Source: a virus. From it: 64,000 nucleotides of DNA. Under the pieces are notes generated by a model. The model saw only the letters and a list, made by a program, of their open reading frames with translations. It was not told where the DNA came from and searched no databases. Every line of letters begins with the position of its first letter. Positions within the stretch are counted from its first letter, which is position 1. A program made the translations under genes and the position numbers. Location: IMG/VR virus record IMGVR_UViG_3300008113_000071, positions 1 to 64,000 of that record; one strand, given 5' to 3'. This document shows positions 13,181-22,829 of this stretch, one piece after another.

Positions 13181-13534
13181 ATGGAACAACCAACAATAAT
13201 AGTCCAGAAGCTTAAGATACAACAGGAGGATGATTTCCTGTTAGCAGAAAAGTATTATTCTATTCTGTCTGTGCTTAATGATTTGAAGCTAACACATAGA
13301 GAGACACAACTCATTGCATTCACAGCTATTAAGGGGAACATTTCTTATAAGCATTTGAGAGAGGAGTTCTGTATTAAGTATAATACTAGCTCTCCTACGA
13401 TTAATAACATGATAAGTAAGCTGAAGAAGATGTCAGTGTTAGTGAAGGATAAGAGTAAGGTGAAGGTTAACCCTGTCATCATCCTTAAGTTTGCTAATGA
13501 TATTAAGCTTGATATAACGTTGTCACATGGATAA
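13181..13534 (+). CDS. Winged-helix DNA-binding protein, 117 aa
   Basis: A 117-residue protein. LTHRETQLIAFTAIKG (about 38-53), NISYKHLREEFCIKYNTSSP and TINNMISKLKKMSVLVKD follow the pattern of a winged-helix domain: a helix, then a recognition helix beginning SSPTINN. It is a likely transcription regulator or DNA-organising protein at the head of the late operon, directly before the IHF-like gene (8-base overlap). No enzyme motif is present. Confidence 0.6.
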   Translation: MEQPTIIVQKLKIQQEDDFLLAEKYYSILSVLNDLKLTHRETQLIAFTAIKGNISYKHLREEFCIKYNTSSPTINNMISKLKKMSVLVKDKSKVKVNPVIILKFANDIKLDITLSHG

Positions 13535-13931
13535 GCCAAGGAGTCTTTCGATAAAGGATTACATCATCAGAAAGATGTCGATTAAGCTAAACACCTCTGA
13601 GAAGATAATAGAATCAGTGGTTAATCACCAGTTCCAGTCAGCGACATTAGCATTCAACGATCAGAAGAGTGTAGAGCTTTCAGGCTTTGGTAAGTTTCTG
13701 TTCAATGAGAAGAAGGCAGTGAAGAAGATGGAGACAATGTTGATTCAGAAGCAGGTGCTAGAACAAACCATTGTAGACGAAACAGCTACAGACAGAAAAC
13801 GTAAAGCTGCAGAAGTAAAACTACAGTCCCTTTTACAGGCAATTGAGATATTAAAACCAAAAATAGATTATGAACCTAAGTCAGATATACGAGGGTTGGA
13901 GGAACAAGTTGATTCCTCCAGCAGCAATTAA
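13527..13931 (+). CDS. IHF/HU-like DNA-bending protein
   Basis: A DNA-bending histone-like protein of the kind conserved in crAss-like phages just before the packaging genes. Residues 8-63 carry the HU/IHF fold: DYIIRKMSIKLNTSEKIIE, then VVNHQFQSATLAFNDQKSVE and the signature LSGFGKFLFNEKKA. The C-terminal 70 residues form a helical, Lys/Glu-rich extension beyond the usual 90-residue length. It may bend DNA for packaging or replication. The next gene starts inside it with a 62-base overlap. Confidence 0.8.
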   Translation: MDKPRSLSIKDYIIRKMSIKLNTSEKIIESVVNHQFQSATLAFNDQKSVELSGFGKFLFNEKKAVKKMETMLIQKQVLEQTIVDETATDRKRKAAEVKLQSLLQAIEILKPKIDYEPKSDIRGLEEQVDSSSSN

Positions 13932-14181
13932 AGATATTATTCAAGAGACTAGTGAAGACAGAATGCTTGTATGCAATGCATGTCCTCACCATTCTAAGAA
14001 TCATAAGAGTGTTAGACCAGATGCACATTGCACATATTGTGGATGTACATTGTCAGCTAAAACAAAATGCTTATCTTGCAGCTGTCCCATAAAGAAATGG
14101 GAAGCTGTATTGACAGCAGAACAAGAGCAAGAGATTAAAGGTAATGGAGGAGAACAACAAAAAGAAGGAAGTGATTCTTAG
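13870..14181 (+). CDS. Cys-rich zinc-binding protein, 103 aa
   Basis: Three cysteine knuckles are visible: CNACPHHS, CTYCGC and CLSCSCP (residues about 35-75), which would hold two zinc ions, followed by a disordered Gly/Gln/Glu tail. The long N-terminus (IYEGWRNKLIPP) overlaps the IHF gene by 62 bases; I kept it because an EGW.N.l-type opening before the Cys region is shared by related phage proteins as I recall. Role unknown; nucleic-acid binding or a packaging accessory function would fit its position. Confidence 0.65.
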   Translation: MNLSQIYEGWRNKLIPPAAIKDIIQETSEDRMLVCNACPHHSKNHKSVRPDAHCTYCGCTLSAKTKCLSCSCPIKKWEAVLTAEQEQEIKGNGGEQQKEGSDS

Positions 14182-14431
14182 AAAGATAGCCCTTCAAAAG
14201 TTTATTGAAACATTAGTAGATGTATACAATTCAGGTGCTGATTATGTAGACATTATTGGAACCCCTGACGAGAATCAAGATACTATAGGTATTGTTGTTC
14301 ATGAGGAATATCTTTCTAAGGATGATATGCAGATTGAATTTATTGTTGATGATGAAGAGGATGAGGAAGAAGAATATATAGAACCAAATGATAAACCACT
14401 GTCTGATGAGGACATAAATGATTTGATATGA
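14144..14431 (+). CDS. Acidic hypothetical protein, 95 aa
   Basis: A 95-residue protein with a basic N-terminus (MEENNKKKEVILRKI) and a run of acidic residues (DDEEDEEEEYIE). It overlaps the zinc-binding gene by 38 bases and the next gene by ATGA. Function unknown. Confidence 0.6.
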   Translation: MEENNKKKEVILRKIALQKFIETLVDVYNSGADYVDIIGTPDENQDTIGIVVHEEYLSKDDMQIEFIVDDEEDEEEEYIEPNDKPLSDEDINDLI

Positions 14432-14700
14432 GCAGGAAACCATCAGATTTCAGCCAAATAATTACATTGCTGAATGAGCTACACAAAAGCTTTCCTAAGT
14501 ATAATATAGGAAGACACATATCAACAGCCCTAGATGGGTCTGATTTATGGGGAATATCAGACAAACAATTACTTGCTGCATTACAGAAGTATAGAGAGGA
14601 AAGAGAAATAGATAGTCCTTATACAAACGAAAGAGAGCTAGATGCCATTATAAGTGATGGTATGAATCTAGATCACTTGTTTGATGAAGACGAATACTAA
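14428..14700 (+). CDS. Hypothetical protein, 90 aa
   Basis: A 90-residue helical protein (FSQIITLLNELHKSFPKYNI, then QLLAALQKYREEREID) with an acidic end (LDHLFDEDEY). It overlaps the upstream gene by 4 bases in the operon leading to the terminase. Function unknown. Confidence 0.6.
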   Translation: MSRKPSDFSQIITLLNELHKSFPKYNIGRHISTALDGSDLWGISDKQLLAALQKYREEREIDSPYTNERELDAIISDGMNLDHLFDEDEY

Positions 14701-14712
14701 AACAACCATATA

Positions 14713-15045
14713 ATGGCAAAGAATACCAAAACTACATATATAAACACTGAGCTCGATTGGGCTGAGGAACAATTATCATCTTGGAAAGCATATGTTGATG
14801 CTAATCCAATGCATGAATTAAAAGATAGAATTGAATGGAAACCTACAGCTAAAGGAGGAATGTTACCAATGGTGATTGCTTCAATAGAATCACAGGGTAA
14901 ATTCATCCAGGAAACTATGAAGAACTACCTTGCTTTATTAGAAGTGGTAGATAAACTACGTAGTGTTGAAGAAGCTAAGGTGGAAGTGAGAGGTAAAGTG
15001 GAGATGTCTTCTATGGCAGAGAAGTGGATGAAGAATAGAAAATAA
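14713..15045 (+). CDS. Small protein before TerL, candidate small terminase
   Basis: A 110-residue soluble helical protein. Its stop overlaps the TerL start as TAATG, so translation of the two is coupled. A helical protein of about 110 residues directly upstream of the large terminase is where a small terminase subunit is usually found. The sequence (LDWAEEQLSSWKAYVDANPM, then SMAEKWMKNRK at the end) shows no recognisable helix-turn-helix, so the call rests on context only. Confidence 0.45.
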   Translation: MAKNTKTTYINTELDWAEEQLSSWKAYVDANPMHELKDRIEWKPTAKGGMLPMVIASIESQGKFIQETMKNYLALLEVVDKLRSVEEAKVEVRGKVEMSSMAEKWMKNRK

Positions 15046-17069
15046 TGGAGATACAACATATAGATTACTCAGACTGGTTCCTTAACCAGAAACGTATTCC
15101 AGATAAGGAGAGCGAAGAGTATGATATGTTCTTTGACTTTCATAGGGAACTATGTACAAATGGTGCAATGATGAATGGTGTATATATAAACCCATTCTTA
15201 TATTGGCATTTAAACATCTGGCATACAGAGGTGGATGTTATGGATGAGAGAGGTAGAATTGCACAGAAATATGCTAATCCTTTACTTAGAGATAATGAAT
15301 GGTTAGTAACCAATGAGATAGATAGGGCACATGCAGAGAAAAAAGGACTAGTAATCCTTGGTATTCGACGTTTTGCTAAGTCTGTTATTGAGGCTAGTTA
15401 TATAGGATGGGGAGCTACATTTGATGAGAACTCCCAGAACATTATTGCTGGTTTGAATGCACCAGATATAAAACTAATCACAGATAAGATTGATAAAGGA
15501 TTAAACTTCTTACCAGAAGCGTGGAGATGGCAAAGAATTGAGGATAACTGGAAGAACCAAGTGACACTTGGAATTAAGACTAAATCAGGAGAGAGAATAC
15601 CATTCTCTCAGATTCTTATACGTAACTTAGATGAAGGTAATAATGAAGAGGCTATCGCAGGTACTAAACCTAGAAAGCTAATCATTGATGAGATTGGTAA
15701 AGGTAATTTCTTAAGAGGTTTGCAAGCAGCAACACCAGGTTTTACAACACCATTTGGTTGGGGTTGTTCTCCTATTTTAACAGGAACTGGTGGTGATATG
15801 AAGAAGTTCATGGATGCAAAGAGCTTAATGTTTGATGTAAACAACTTTAACTTCCTAGAATATAACAACCAAAAGGATGAAAATAGAATACATGGCTTAT
15901 TCATTTCTGCTAAATACAGGATGGAAGCTAAAGAGGAATCTACACTTGGAGCTTATCTCAATGAGCCAGAGTCTAGTGATCTCAATAACGTACCAATGTT
16001 AGTTAGTAATGAAGAGAAAGCTATTCAACTAACTAATGATAACCTAGATAAACTCAAAAAAGCTGGTGATAGAATCGCCTATCTCAAAGAGAAAATGTAC
16101 TATCCACAAGAAGTGGATGATATATTCTTGAATGAAGATACCAATATATTTGATATTGAAGCAGCTAAACGTCAGAAGATCAGACTTTTACAACAAGAAC
16201 GCACAGGAACACCTGTAGTTTTGTATAGTGAAGATGGAACTATCAAACATGAGTTTACAGATAAACAACCAATAACCAACTTCCCATTAAAGAATTCAGA
16301 TCAAAAAGATGCTCCTGTAATTATATATGAGTTTCCTATTGAGAATCCTCCTTATGGGTTATATGTTGCTGGAGTCGATCCATATAGACAAGGAAAATCT
16401 GAATATAGCTCATCATTAGGATCTGTATACATATATAAACGTATGCATGAAATCACTGGTGAGAAGTATCAAGATATGTTTGTAGCAAGTTATTGTGCTC
16501 GTCCTGATAAGAAAGAAACTTGGGAAGAACAAGCTCGCTATTTAATTAAATACTTTAATGCTAGAACTCTCGTGGAAAATGACGAGATTAGCTTTATTGA
16601 ATATATGAAATCTAAGGGAGATGCTCATTATTTAGAACGTCAACCACAATGGTTAATGGAAGTTGTTCCTAATACCACTGTAAGACGTGAGTATGGTATA
16701 CATAGATCCTCTGAGAAGATAAGAAACTATTTGCATAGCTGTCTTAAGAACTATATGGAGGAAGTGATATACACAGAAAAGGATGAAGAGGGTAATGTAA
16801 CTAAAGAGTTACAAGGTGTTGGTAAGATATTTGATCCTGTCCTATTAGAAGAGATTATACAATATAATGATTCTGGTAACTTTGATAGAATCATTGCTGC
16901 TGAGCTTGCAATAGCTCAAGCTTTGAAAATGAACCCTATCATGGGAAAAGTTGGTGGTAGTGGAGATGAAAGAATAGTATCAATGTTTAAACCAAACAAA
17001 AAGAATCAATTATTTACAGAGTCAAGAGGACTCTTTCATACAAAGAAAAAAAATAAACTGTTCACGTAA
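15045..17069 (+). CDS. terL: Terminase large subunit (TerL)
   Basis: The DNA-packaging motor ATPase and nuclease. The ATPase domain has a Walker A variant GIRRFAKS (106-113), Walker B KLIIDEIG (211-218, D215/E216) and a downstream coupling segment TGTGGDMKKF. The nuclease domain begins with YVAGVDPYRQG (about 440-450, D445), the RNase H-like first acidic strand. At 674 residues its length is typical for crAss-like TerL. Translation is coupled on both sides by TAATG overlaps with the upstream small protein and the portal gene. Confidence 0.92.
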   Translation: MEIQHIDYSDWFLNQKRIPDKESEEYDMFFDFHRELCTNGAMMNGVYINPFLYWHLNIWHTEVDVMDERGRIAQKYANPLLRDNEWLVTNEIDRAHAEKKGLVILGIRRFAKSVIEASYIGWGATFDENSQNIIAGLNAPDIKLITDKIDKGLNFLPEAWRWQRIEDNWKNQVTLGIKTKSGERIPFSQILIRNLDEGNNEEAIAGTKPRKLIIDEIGKGNFLRGLQAATPGFTTPFGWGCSPILTGTGGDMKKFMDAKSLMFDVNNFNFLEYNNQKDENRIHGLFISAKYRMEAKEESTLGAYLNEPESSDLNNVPMLVSNEEKAIQLTNDNLDKLKKAGDRIAYLKEKMYYPQEVDDIFLNEDTNIFDIEAAKRQKIRLLQQERTGTPVVLYSEDGTIKHEFTDKQPITNFPLKNSDQKDAPVIIYEFPIENPPYGLYVAGVDPYRQGKSEYSSSLGSVYIYKRMHEITGEKYQDMFVASYCARPDKKETWEEQARYLIKYFNARTLVENDEISFIEYMKSKGDAHYLERQPQWLMEVVPNTTVRREYGIHRSSEKIRNYLHSCLKNYMEEVIYTEKDEEGNVTKELQGVGKIFDPVLLEEIIQYNDSGNFDRIIAAELAIAQALKMNPIMGKVGGSGDERIVSMFKPNKKNQLFTESRGLFHTKKKNKLFT

Positions 17070-19654
17070 TGGCAATAATTAGATATACCAAAGATGCTAC
17101 CATACGTTATGCGTATCTAAACATCTTCCCTGATCAATTCAAAACTGATAGGGAAAAGCAGGATGAAAGCTGGATTAAGAATACAATGGACTACTTTGCA
17201 AACAAAGCTTATGCTGAGTATGTAAAGAACAGGGATACATTTGTAAAAAATTATGATTTGGTAAAAGGTATTCTTCGTATGGAGGATTTTTACCAAGAGC
17301 CTGAGGTTAAGAGTTTTACAGATATGCTTACAGCAGATCTTGCTCTTCCTGCATACGTTAAACATTATTCTATCCTAACCACTCCTATTAATGAGTTAGT
17401 TGGTGAGATATCTAAACGTCCAGATACATTTAGAGTGAAAGCTTTTGATGATGATTCTAAAGCAGAAGAACTAGAGTTTAAAACTGGTATTCTTCAGGAA
17501 TATGTTATTCAACAAGCTAAACAAAAGATATTAGAACAAGCATCTTTGTCTGGACAAGAGATTGATGAAGAACAACTTCAACAAATGACAGCAGAAGATG
17601 TTAAGGATGAATTAGATAGCTACACATCTATTGCTGAGAAGTGGGCTAATCACGTTCTTACATGTCAAAAAGCTGAGTTTAATATAAAAGAAAAATCAGA
17701 AGATTCATTCAGAGATATGCTCATCTCTGCTCGTGAGTTCTATCATATCTATGAGGATAACTCTAAAACAGGATTTAACGTAGAGGTTGCTAACCCTAAG
17801 AACACTTGGTTCCTTACTACACCAGATAGAAAATATATATCAGATCCTACAGGTAGAGCACAGGGTGCATATGCTGCAGGTATGGTGAATGTAATGGAGT
17901 TATCTGAGATTATTGAAACATTCCCTGATATTACTAAAGAGGAAATAGATCACCTTAGATCTTCTCTTCAGGATTATGGTTTGATCAACGTGAGAGAATC
18001 TAATCTTGGTAATGATGCAATTTCTCCAGGTATTGACTCTGTTCAATATGATACATTTGATCCATTAGTGTTACAAACAAGAATGATGATTGAAGGTGAG
18101 ATGAAAGAAAATAATGATGGTCTTCAGGATTTCTTAGGCTTAACTTCTAACGTATCTTCTTTTGGTTATAAATATGTTGTTGTTCGTGCGTATTGGATTT
18201 CTAAGAAAAAGATTGGTAAACTAATCTATACAGATGAAATGGGTAATGAACAATCAATCCTTGTAGATGAGAATTACAAATCAGGAACTATTCCTACACA
18301 AATCTCATTAGAATGGGGATGGATTAACCAATGGTATCAAGGTATAAAGATTGGACCAGACATCTATCACATTAAACCTTATAAGCTTCTTAATTATTGT
18401 CCTATCATTGGTATAACCCACGAGGTTAAAAATACAGAAGCAAAATCATTAGTAGATCTAATGAAACCTTTCCAAGTAATCTATAATGTTTGTATGAATC
18501 AATTATACAAATTATTAGAGAAAGAAGTTGGTAAGGTGCAATTAATGTCTATTAGACATATTCCTATTCCTAAAGATGGAGATGCACAAGATGCATTGGA
18601 TGTATGGGAAATGGAAGCACGTAACAGAGGTGTTGTGTTTATTGATGATTCTCCTGAGAACTTGAAGAGTCCATCTAGCTTTAATCAATTTACAAGCTTA
18701 GACCTTACACGTACACAAGAGATTCAAGCTAGATATACATTAGCACAACAAATTAAGAATGAGTGTTGGGAACTTATAGGTATGTCTAGACAGCGTATGG
18801 GATCTATCTCAGCGTCTGAATCTGCTACAGGTACACAAACTGCTATTCAACAATCATACTCTCAGACAGAGCCTCTATTCGTGGCACACGAGTATGTATT
18901 AGGTCAGTTATACCAAGCAATCATCGATGCTGCATTATATGTTGAAAGTGCTAAACCACAATCAACCCTAAGTTACATCACTTCTGAAGGAGAATCTGCA
19001 TTCGTACAAGTGAATGGTTCTGATTTGAAATTCAGAGATTTGAAAGTGTTCTTGACTAATCGTCCTGAGGATACACAAATGTTTAATGAGCTTCGTCAAT
19101 TGGCACAACCTTTGATGCAGAATGGTGGAAGCTTGTATGATGTTATTGAATTATATTCTACCAAGTCTATGAGACAAATGAAGAAAACCTTCAAAACTCT
19201 TAGAGATAAACAAGAAGCAATGCAACAACAGCAAATTCAACAACAGCAACAACAAATTGAACAATCTGGTAAAATTGCTCAGGCTCAATTAGCACAAGCT
19301 GAACAAATGAAACAGCAAGATATTGCTCATGAGGATTACCAAAATGAGTTAGATAGAATCAATAAGAAAGAAATTGCTCTTATTAATGCTGAATCTAAAT
19401 CAGGTCCTCTATCTGATATTGACATGAGTGGAACTCCTGATGTATTAGAATTAAATAAGCTTGCTAGTGATCAATCTAAAGCAATGAAAGATTATGAGAT
19501 GAAGATGGCTCAGATTAACTCTCAGAATCAACAAGCTGTTAATAAATTAGAAATAGAAAGAGAAAAATTAAAGGTTGCTAGAGAGAATCAAGCAAACGAT
19601 TTAGCAGTGGCTAAAGAGAATGCAAAGGGTAGAGCAAACAAAAAATCAAAATAG
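17069..19654 (+). CDS. Portal protein
   Basis: The dodecameric portal through which DNA enters and leaves the capsid. At 861 residues it directly follows TerL and precedes the scaffold and capsid genes. The sequence carries typical portal features: YSILTTPINELVGEISKRPD near the start, a long mixed core with ELIGMSRQRMGS.S.SESATG, and a Gln-rich helical C-terminus (QQQQIQQQQQQIEQ) that would form the barrel or internal tunnel helix. The role is assigned from order and length, backed by resemblance to crAss-like portals. It ends with TAG. Confidence 0.85.
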   Translation: MAIIRYTKDATIRYAYLNIFPDQFKTDREKQDESWIKNTMDYFANKAYAEYVKNRDTFVKNYDLVKGILRMEDFYQEPEVKSFTDMLTADLALPAYVKHYSILTTPINELVGEISKRPDTFRVKAFDDDSKAEELEFKTGILQEYVIQQAKQKILEQASLSGQEIDEEQLQQMTAEDVKDELDSYTSIAEKWANHVLTCQKAEFNIKEKSEDSFRDMLISAREFYHIYEDNSKTGFNVEVANPKNTWFLTTPDRKYISDPTGRAQGAYAAGMVNVMELSEIIETFPDITKEEIDHLRSSLQDYGLINVRESNLGNDAISPGIDSVQYDTFDPLVLQTRMMIEGEMKENNDGLQDFLGLTSNVSSFGYKYVVVRAYWISKKKIGKLIYTDEMGNEQSILVDENYKSGTIPTQISLEWGWINQWYQGIKIGPDIYHIKPYKLLNYCPIIGITHEVKNTEAKSLVDLMKPFQVIYNVCMNQLYKLLEKEVGKVQLMSIRHIPIPKDGDAQDALDVWEMEARNRGVVFIDDSPENLKSPSSFNQFTSLDLTRTQEIQARYTLAQQIKNECWELIGMSRQRMGSISASESATGTQTAIQQSYSQTEPLFVAHEYVLGQLYQAIIDAALYVESAKPQSTLSYITSEGESAFVQVNGSDLKFRDLKVFLTNRPEDTQMFNELRQLAQPLMQNGGSLYDVIELYSTKSMRQMKKTFKTLRDKQEAMQQQQIQQQQQQIEQSGKIAQAQLAQAEQMKQQDIAHEDYQNELDRINKKEIALINAESKSGPLSDIDMSGTPDVLELNKLASDQSKAMKDYEMKMAQINSQNQQAVNKLEIEREKLKVARENQANDLAVAKENAKGRANKKSK

Positions 19655-19792
19655 GTTAACCTTTTTGATTAGAAGAAAAAATATTAATGCTATATTATTT
19701 TGAAAATATAAGCAGAAGTATATATAACTCTTTGTTATTCAACTAATCTTGCATAATTTTACATTACAAACCAAAATAAAAAAGAACTACAT

Positions 19793-21058
19793 ATGGCTGA
19801 AAACTTAGATAATCCTTCATTTGGAGGTAACTTTGGTATACAGGATACTATGGAAATGGGCTTAGGTAACGCAGAACTATTAAATGATTTGCTAGGACCT
19901 GACACCACAACTAGTAGTCCTGATGATCTTCAAGATATTGTTAAAGAGGTTGAAGATCCTGCACCAGCAAAAACAAAACCTGCTGCTGCTAAAACTATTG
20001 GAGATGATATTGTTGAGAAATCAACAGACAAATCTGATGAGGATAAAAAACAAGATCTGACAGATTTCTTATTAGGAGATCCTGAAGATGGAGAAGAAGA
20101 TACTGATGATGCTCCTGTTGCAAAACCTGCAGAAAAAGCTGAATCAGAAGAAGAAGATGTTGAGGATGTTGCATCAACTAAATTTGAAGCTTTAGCAAAT
20201 GACCTATTTAACTTAGGTGTATTTACTAAGGATGATGAAGATGAAGATATTGCTATCAACACTCCTGAAGAGTTTCTTGAAAGATTCCAAGCTGAAAAGA
20301 AAAAGGGTGCAATTGAAGTGGTTAATAACTTCATTGGACAATTTGGAGAAGATTATCAACAAGCATTTGATGCCATATTTGTAAAAGGGGTTGACCCTAA
20401 AGAGTACTTTGGTACTTATAATAATATTGCAAACTTCTCTGATATGGACCTTTCTCAGGAAGGTAATCAGGTTGCAGTTATAAAACAAGCATTGTCAGAT
20501 CAAGGTTTTGATCCTGAAGATGTTGAAACAGAAGTAGAGAGACTAAAGAATTATGGTGATCTTGAAACTGTAGCAACTAAACACCATAAAGTGTTAGTTA
20601 AAAAGGAAGCTCAAAAGCTTGCTCAATTAGAACAAAAGGCTGAAGTTGAATTACAACAGAAAGCTGCAATTAAAAACCAATACATACAAAACGTTCAGAC
20701 TATCCTACAAGATAAGCTGAAAGCTAAAGAGTTTGATGGTATTCCATTAAATCCTAAAATAGCTGGTGAACTACAAGACTTCCTTTTGGTAGATAAGTAC
20801 AAAACAAATTCTGGTGAAACATTAACAGACTTTGATCGTACTATTCTAGAGTTAAAGAGACCTGAGAACCATGCTATGAAGGTTAAACTTGGATTACTCT
20901 TAAAGATCTTAGAAAAAGATCCAACACTCTCTACAATTCAAAAGACTGGTGTAACAAAAAAATCAAATGAATTATTTGGTCAGGTTGCTAGACAGGTTGA
21001 GAAAAGTGCTACAAAAGGAAATAAGTCAAGTGGTAACCCAACATCCTGGTTCCAATAA
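19793..21058 (+). CDS. Putative capsid scaffolding protein
   Basis: A 421-residue, strongly acidic protein between portal and major capsid genes, the usual place of scaffold. The first 125 residues are low-complexity (AKTKPAAAKT, EDGEEDTDDAP, SEEEDVEDV). The rest is helical and Gln/Glu/Lys-rich (KKEAQKLAQLEQKAEVELQQ) with a Ser/Gly-rich C-terminus. It probably supports procapsid assembly and is then removed; no protease motif is visible. The 138 bases upstream hold no gene. Confidence 0.65.
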   Translation: MAENLDNPSFGGNFGIQDTMEMGLGNAELLNDLLGPDTTTSSPDDLQDIVKEVEDPAPAKTKPAAAKTIGDDIVEKSTDKSDEDKKQDLTDFLLGDPEDGEEDTDDAPVAKPAEKAESEEEDVEDVASTKFEALANDLFNLGVFTKDDEDEDIAINTPEEFLERFQAEKKKGAIEVVNNFIGQFGEDYQQAFDAIFVKGVDPKEYFGTYNNIANFSDMDLSQEGNQVAVIKQALSDQGFDPEDVETEVERLKNYGDLETVATKHHKVLVKKEAQKLAQLEQKAEVELQQKAAIKNQYIQNVQTILQDKLKAKEFDGIPLNPKIAGELQDFLLVDKYKTNSGETLTDFDRTILELKRPENHAMKVKLGLLLKILEKDPTLSTIQKTGVTKKSNELFGQVARQVEKSATKGNKSSGNPTSWFQ

Positions 21059-21091
21059 TTTTTTAAACAATAATCTAAAAAGAATAACAAA

Positions 21092-22654
21092 ATGGCAATT
21101 CAAACAATCCCAGGTCTAACTGGTTTTACTTATGCTCGTGTTGCGTCTATGGACAAACGTGCTGTTGGTAAACTAACTGACTCAAATCACTTGGAGTCTT
21201 TCCACTCCACTGAGCCTGCTGATTATGACAAAAAGATCATCTCTTTGTATACTCAGAGCTCATTGTACAGTAATGATTTCTTGGACATGATCAACAAGAG
21301 CACACCTTATTACATTGATAATAACAGTGATGCTTGGAAATGGCAAGTTCAGGTTCCTTACAAATTCCCTAAAATCATTGACATCACTGATTCAACTGCA
21401 GCTTTAATCCTTGCAGGTAAAACAGGTATCGATGGCCAAGAGTTCACTTTAGTATTAGATACTAATGAGTTCTCTAAAAATGCTATCGTTTCTGTAGGTA
21501 CTCGTCAATATGGTCCACGTTTCTACGTGATCAAAGATCCTCAACCATTCAACATTGGTTACTTGTACACCTTCACTTTGGTTACTGATAACCCAACTGT
21601 AGATTTCGTTAATCCAGTGTTCTTACAAGCTGGTGTGGAATTAGAGTTAGTTGATGCTGCTATTGGTGAGTTTGATCAAGACTTATTAGGTCTTCCTCGT
21701 TTAGGTGAGCAAATCACTATGTTCGAATCTTTAGGTTCTGCATATGGTTTTGAGCACAAAATCACTGAGTGGGCTGATGACAAGATGATGCGTGATGCTT
21801 CTGGTAAGCCACTTGACATTTTAGTTTATGCTCCTCAACGTCGTAACCAATTACCTTTAACTCGTAATGATGTTAAATGGGAACCATTCATTGAGTTCTG
21901 GATGCGTAAATCTATGTTAGAATTAAAAGTTAAACGTATGATCTGGTCTAAACCAGGTACTGTTAAAACTAATGGTTCTAAACAAGAGTTAAAACGTACT
22001 TCAGCTGGTGTTTACCACAGAATGCGTAACAATGGTAACTTAGTACAGTACAATCGTGGAGAGTTCTCTGCAAACTTAATTCGTGCTGTCTTTGGAGATT
22101 TGTTCTATCGTCGTGTGGATGTTAAAGATCGTCGTGTTAAAATGTACACTAACGAGGCTGGTTTTGACGTATTCCAACAAGCTTTAAAAACTGACGCTTT
22201 AAATTCAGGTTTAACTTTCATGGCTGATTCTGGTAATCGCTACATGCAAGGAGAAGGTCAACACATCACTTACAACTTTGCATTCGATGCAATGGTTACT
22301 CGTGAGACTGGTCGTGTTGAATTGATCCACTTGAAAGAATTAGATTTACCACAATCTAACTTAGAATTTGGTCAGAACAAAAAATCTACTCCAGTATTCA
22401 TGGTATTTGATGTATCTCCAATGAGCGATGGTTCTATGGTGAACAACATTCGTGAAGTACGTATGAAGGGTGCTCCTTCTATGACTTGGGGTTATATCGA
22501 TGGAACTCGTCATCACTTAGGTTTTGCTAAATCTCAAGGTATGAGCTCTGCGAATAAATTCCCAGGATACGAAATCTGGATGAAAGATCGTTGCGATGTA
22601 TTCATTGAGGACTTGTCTCGTACAGTTCTTATTGAGGAAATCCCACAATTCTAA
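21092..22654 (+). CDS. Major capsid protein (HK97-fold, crAss-like)
   Basis: The main shell protein, 520 residues, located after the scaffold gene. Its opening (MAIQTIPGLTGFTYARVASM), the SLYSNDFLDMINKSTPYYID region and LEFGQNKKSTPVFMVFDVSP are characteristic of crAss-like capsid proteins as I know them. Arginine is almost always CGT here (one AGA seen), unlike most neighbouring genes that prefer AGA, which fits very high expression. It is followed by a structured region with no gene (22655-22829). Confidence 0.88.
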   Translation: MAIQTIPGLTGFTYARVASMDKRAVGKLTDSNHLESFHSTEPADYDKKIISLYTQSSLYSNDFLDMINKSTPYYIDNNSDAWKWQVQVPYKFPKIIDITDSTAALILAGKTGIDGQEFTLVLDTNEFSKNAIVSVGTRQYGPRFYVIKDPQPFNIGYLYTFTLVTDNPTVDFVNPVFLQAGVELELVDAAIGEFDQDLLGLPRLGEQITMFESLGSAYGFEHKITEWADDKMMRDASGKPLDILVYAPQRRNQLPLTRNDVKWEPFIEFWMRKSMLELKVKRMIWSKPGTVKTNGSKQELKRTSAGVYHRMRNNGNLVQYNRGEFSANLIRAVFGDLFYRRVDVKDRRVKMYTNEAGFDVFQQALKTDALNSGLTFMADSGNRYMQGEGQHITYNFAFDAMVTRETGRVELIHLKELDLPQSNLEFGQNKKSTPVFMVFDVSPMSDGSMVNNIREVRMKGAPSMTWGYIDGTRHHLGFAKSQGMSSANKFPGYEIWMKDRCDVFIEDLSRTVLIEEIPQF

Positions 22655-22661
22655 TCCCCTC

Positions 22662-22797
22662 TAAGGATAGTATCCTTAGACAATACTGAGAAGAACGCTC
22701 CCCTCATCCTGTCCCACCTGGAGGGGAGCACTTCTCAAACTACAGAGTGATGAATGAATCAAATGTTCATTGCATACCCTTCGATGGGAACACTCTG
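22662..22797 (+). ncRNA. Structured RNA region downstream of the capsid gene
   Basis: Three successive structures lie between the capsid stop and the next start. (1) TAAGGATA and TATCCTTA around one base (22662-22678). (2) A long hairpin with arms GAGAAG/CTTCTC and GCTCCCCTC/GAGGGGAGC (22688-22736), very stable. (3) A three-way junction closed by CAGAGTG/CACTCTG (22743-22749 with 22791-22797), holding AATGAA/TTCATT and CCC/GGG hairpins. No T-run follows, so simple termination is not indicated; mRNA stabilisation, processing or partial attenuation are possible. Confidence 0.6.
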
Positions 22798-22829
22798 CAA
22801 ATATAAACCAAACAATAATTAAACTACAT

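Noticed and set aside
22743-22797. Hammerhead ribozyme in the three-way junction after the capsid gene
   Set aside because: GTGATGA resembles the CUGANGA core, but the first C is G and the GAA after stem II is missing. No cleavage-site triplet is in the right place.
22770-22829. Upstream TTG start for the gene at 22830
   Set aside because: The extra 20 codons lie inside the structured RNA and give a peptide unlike the rest; the ATG at 22830 has the A-rich leader typical of this genome.
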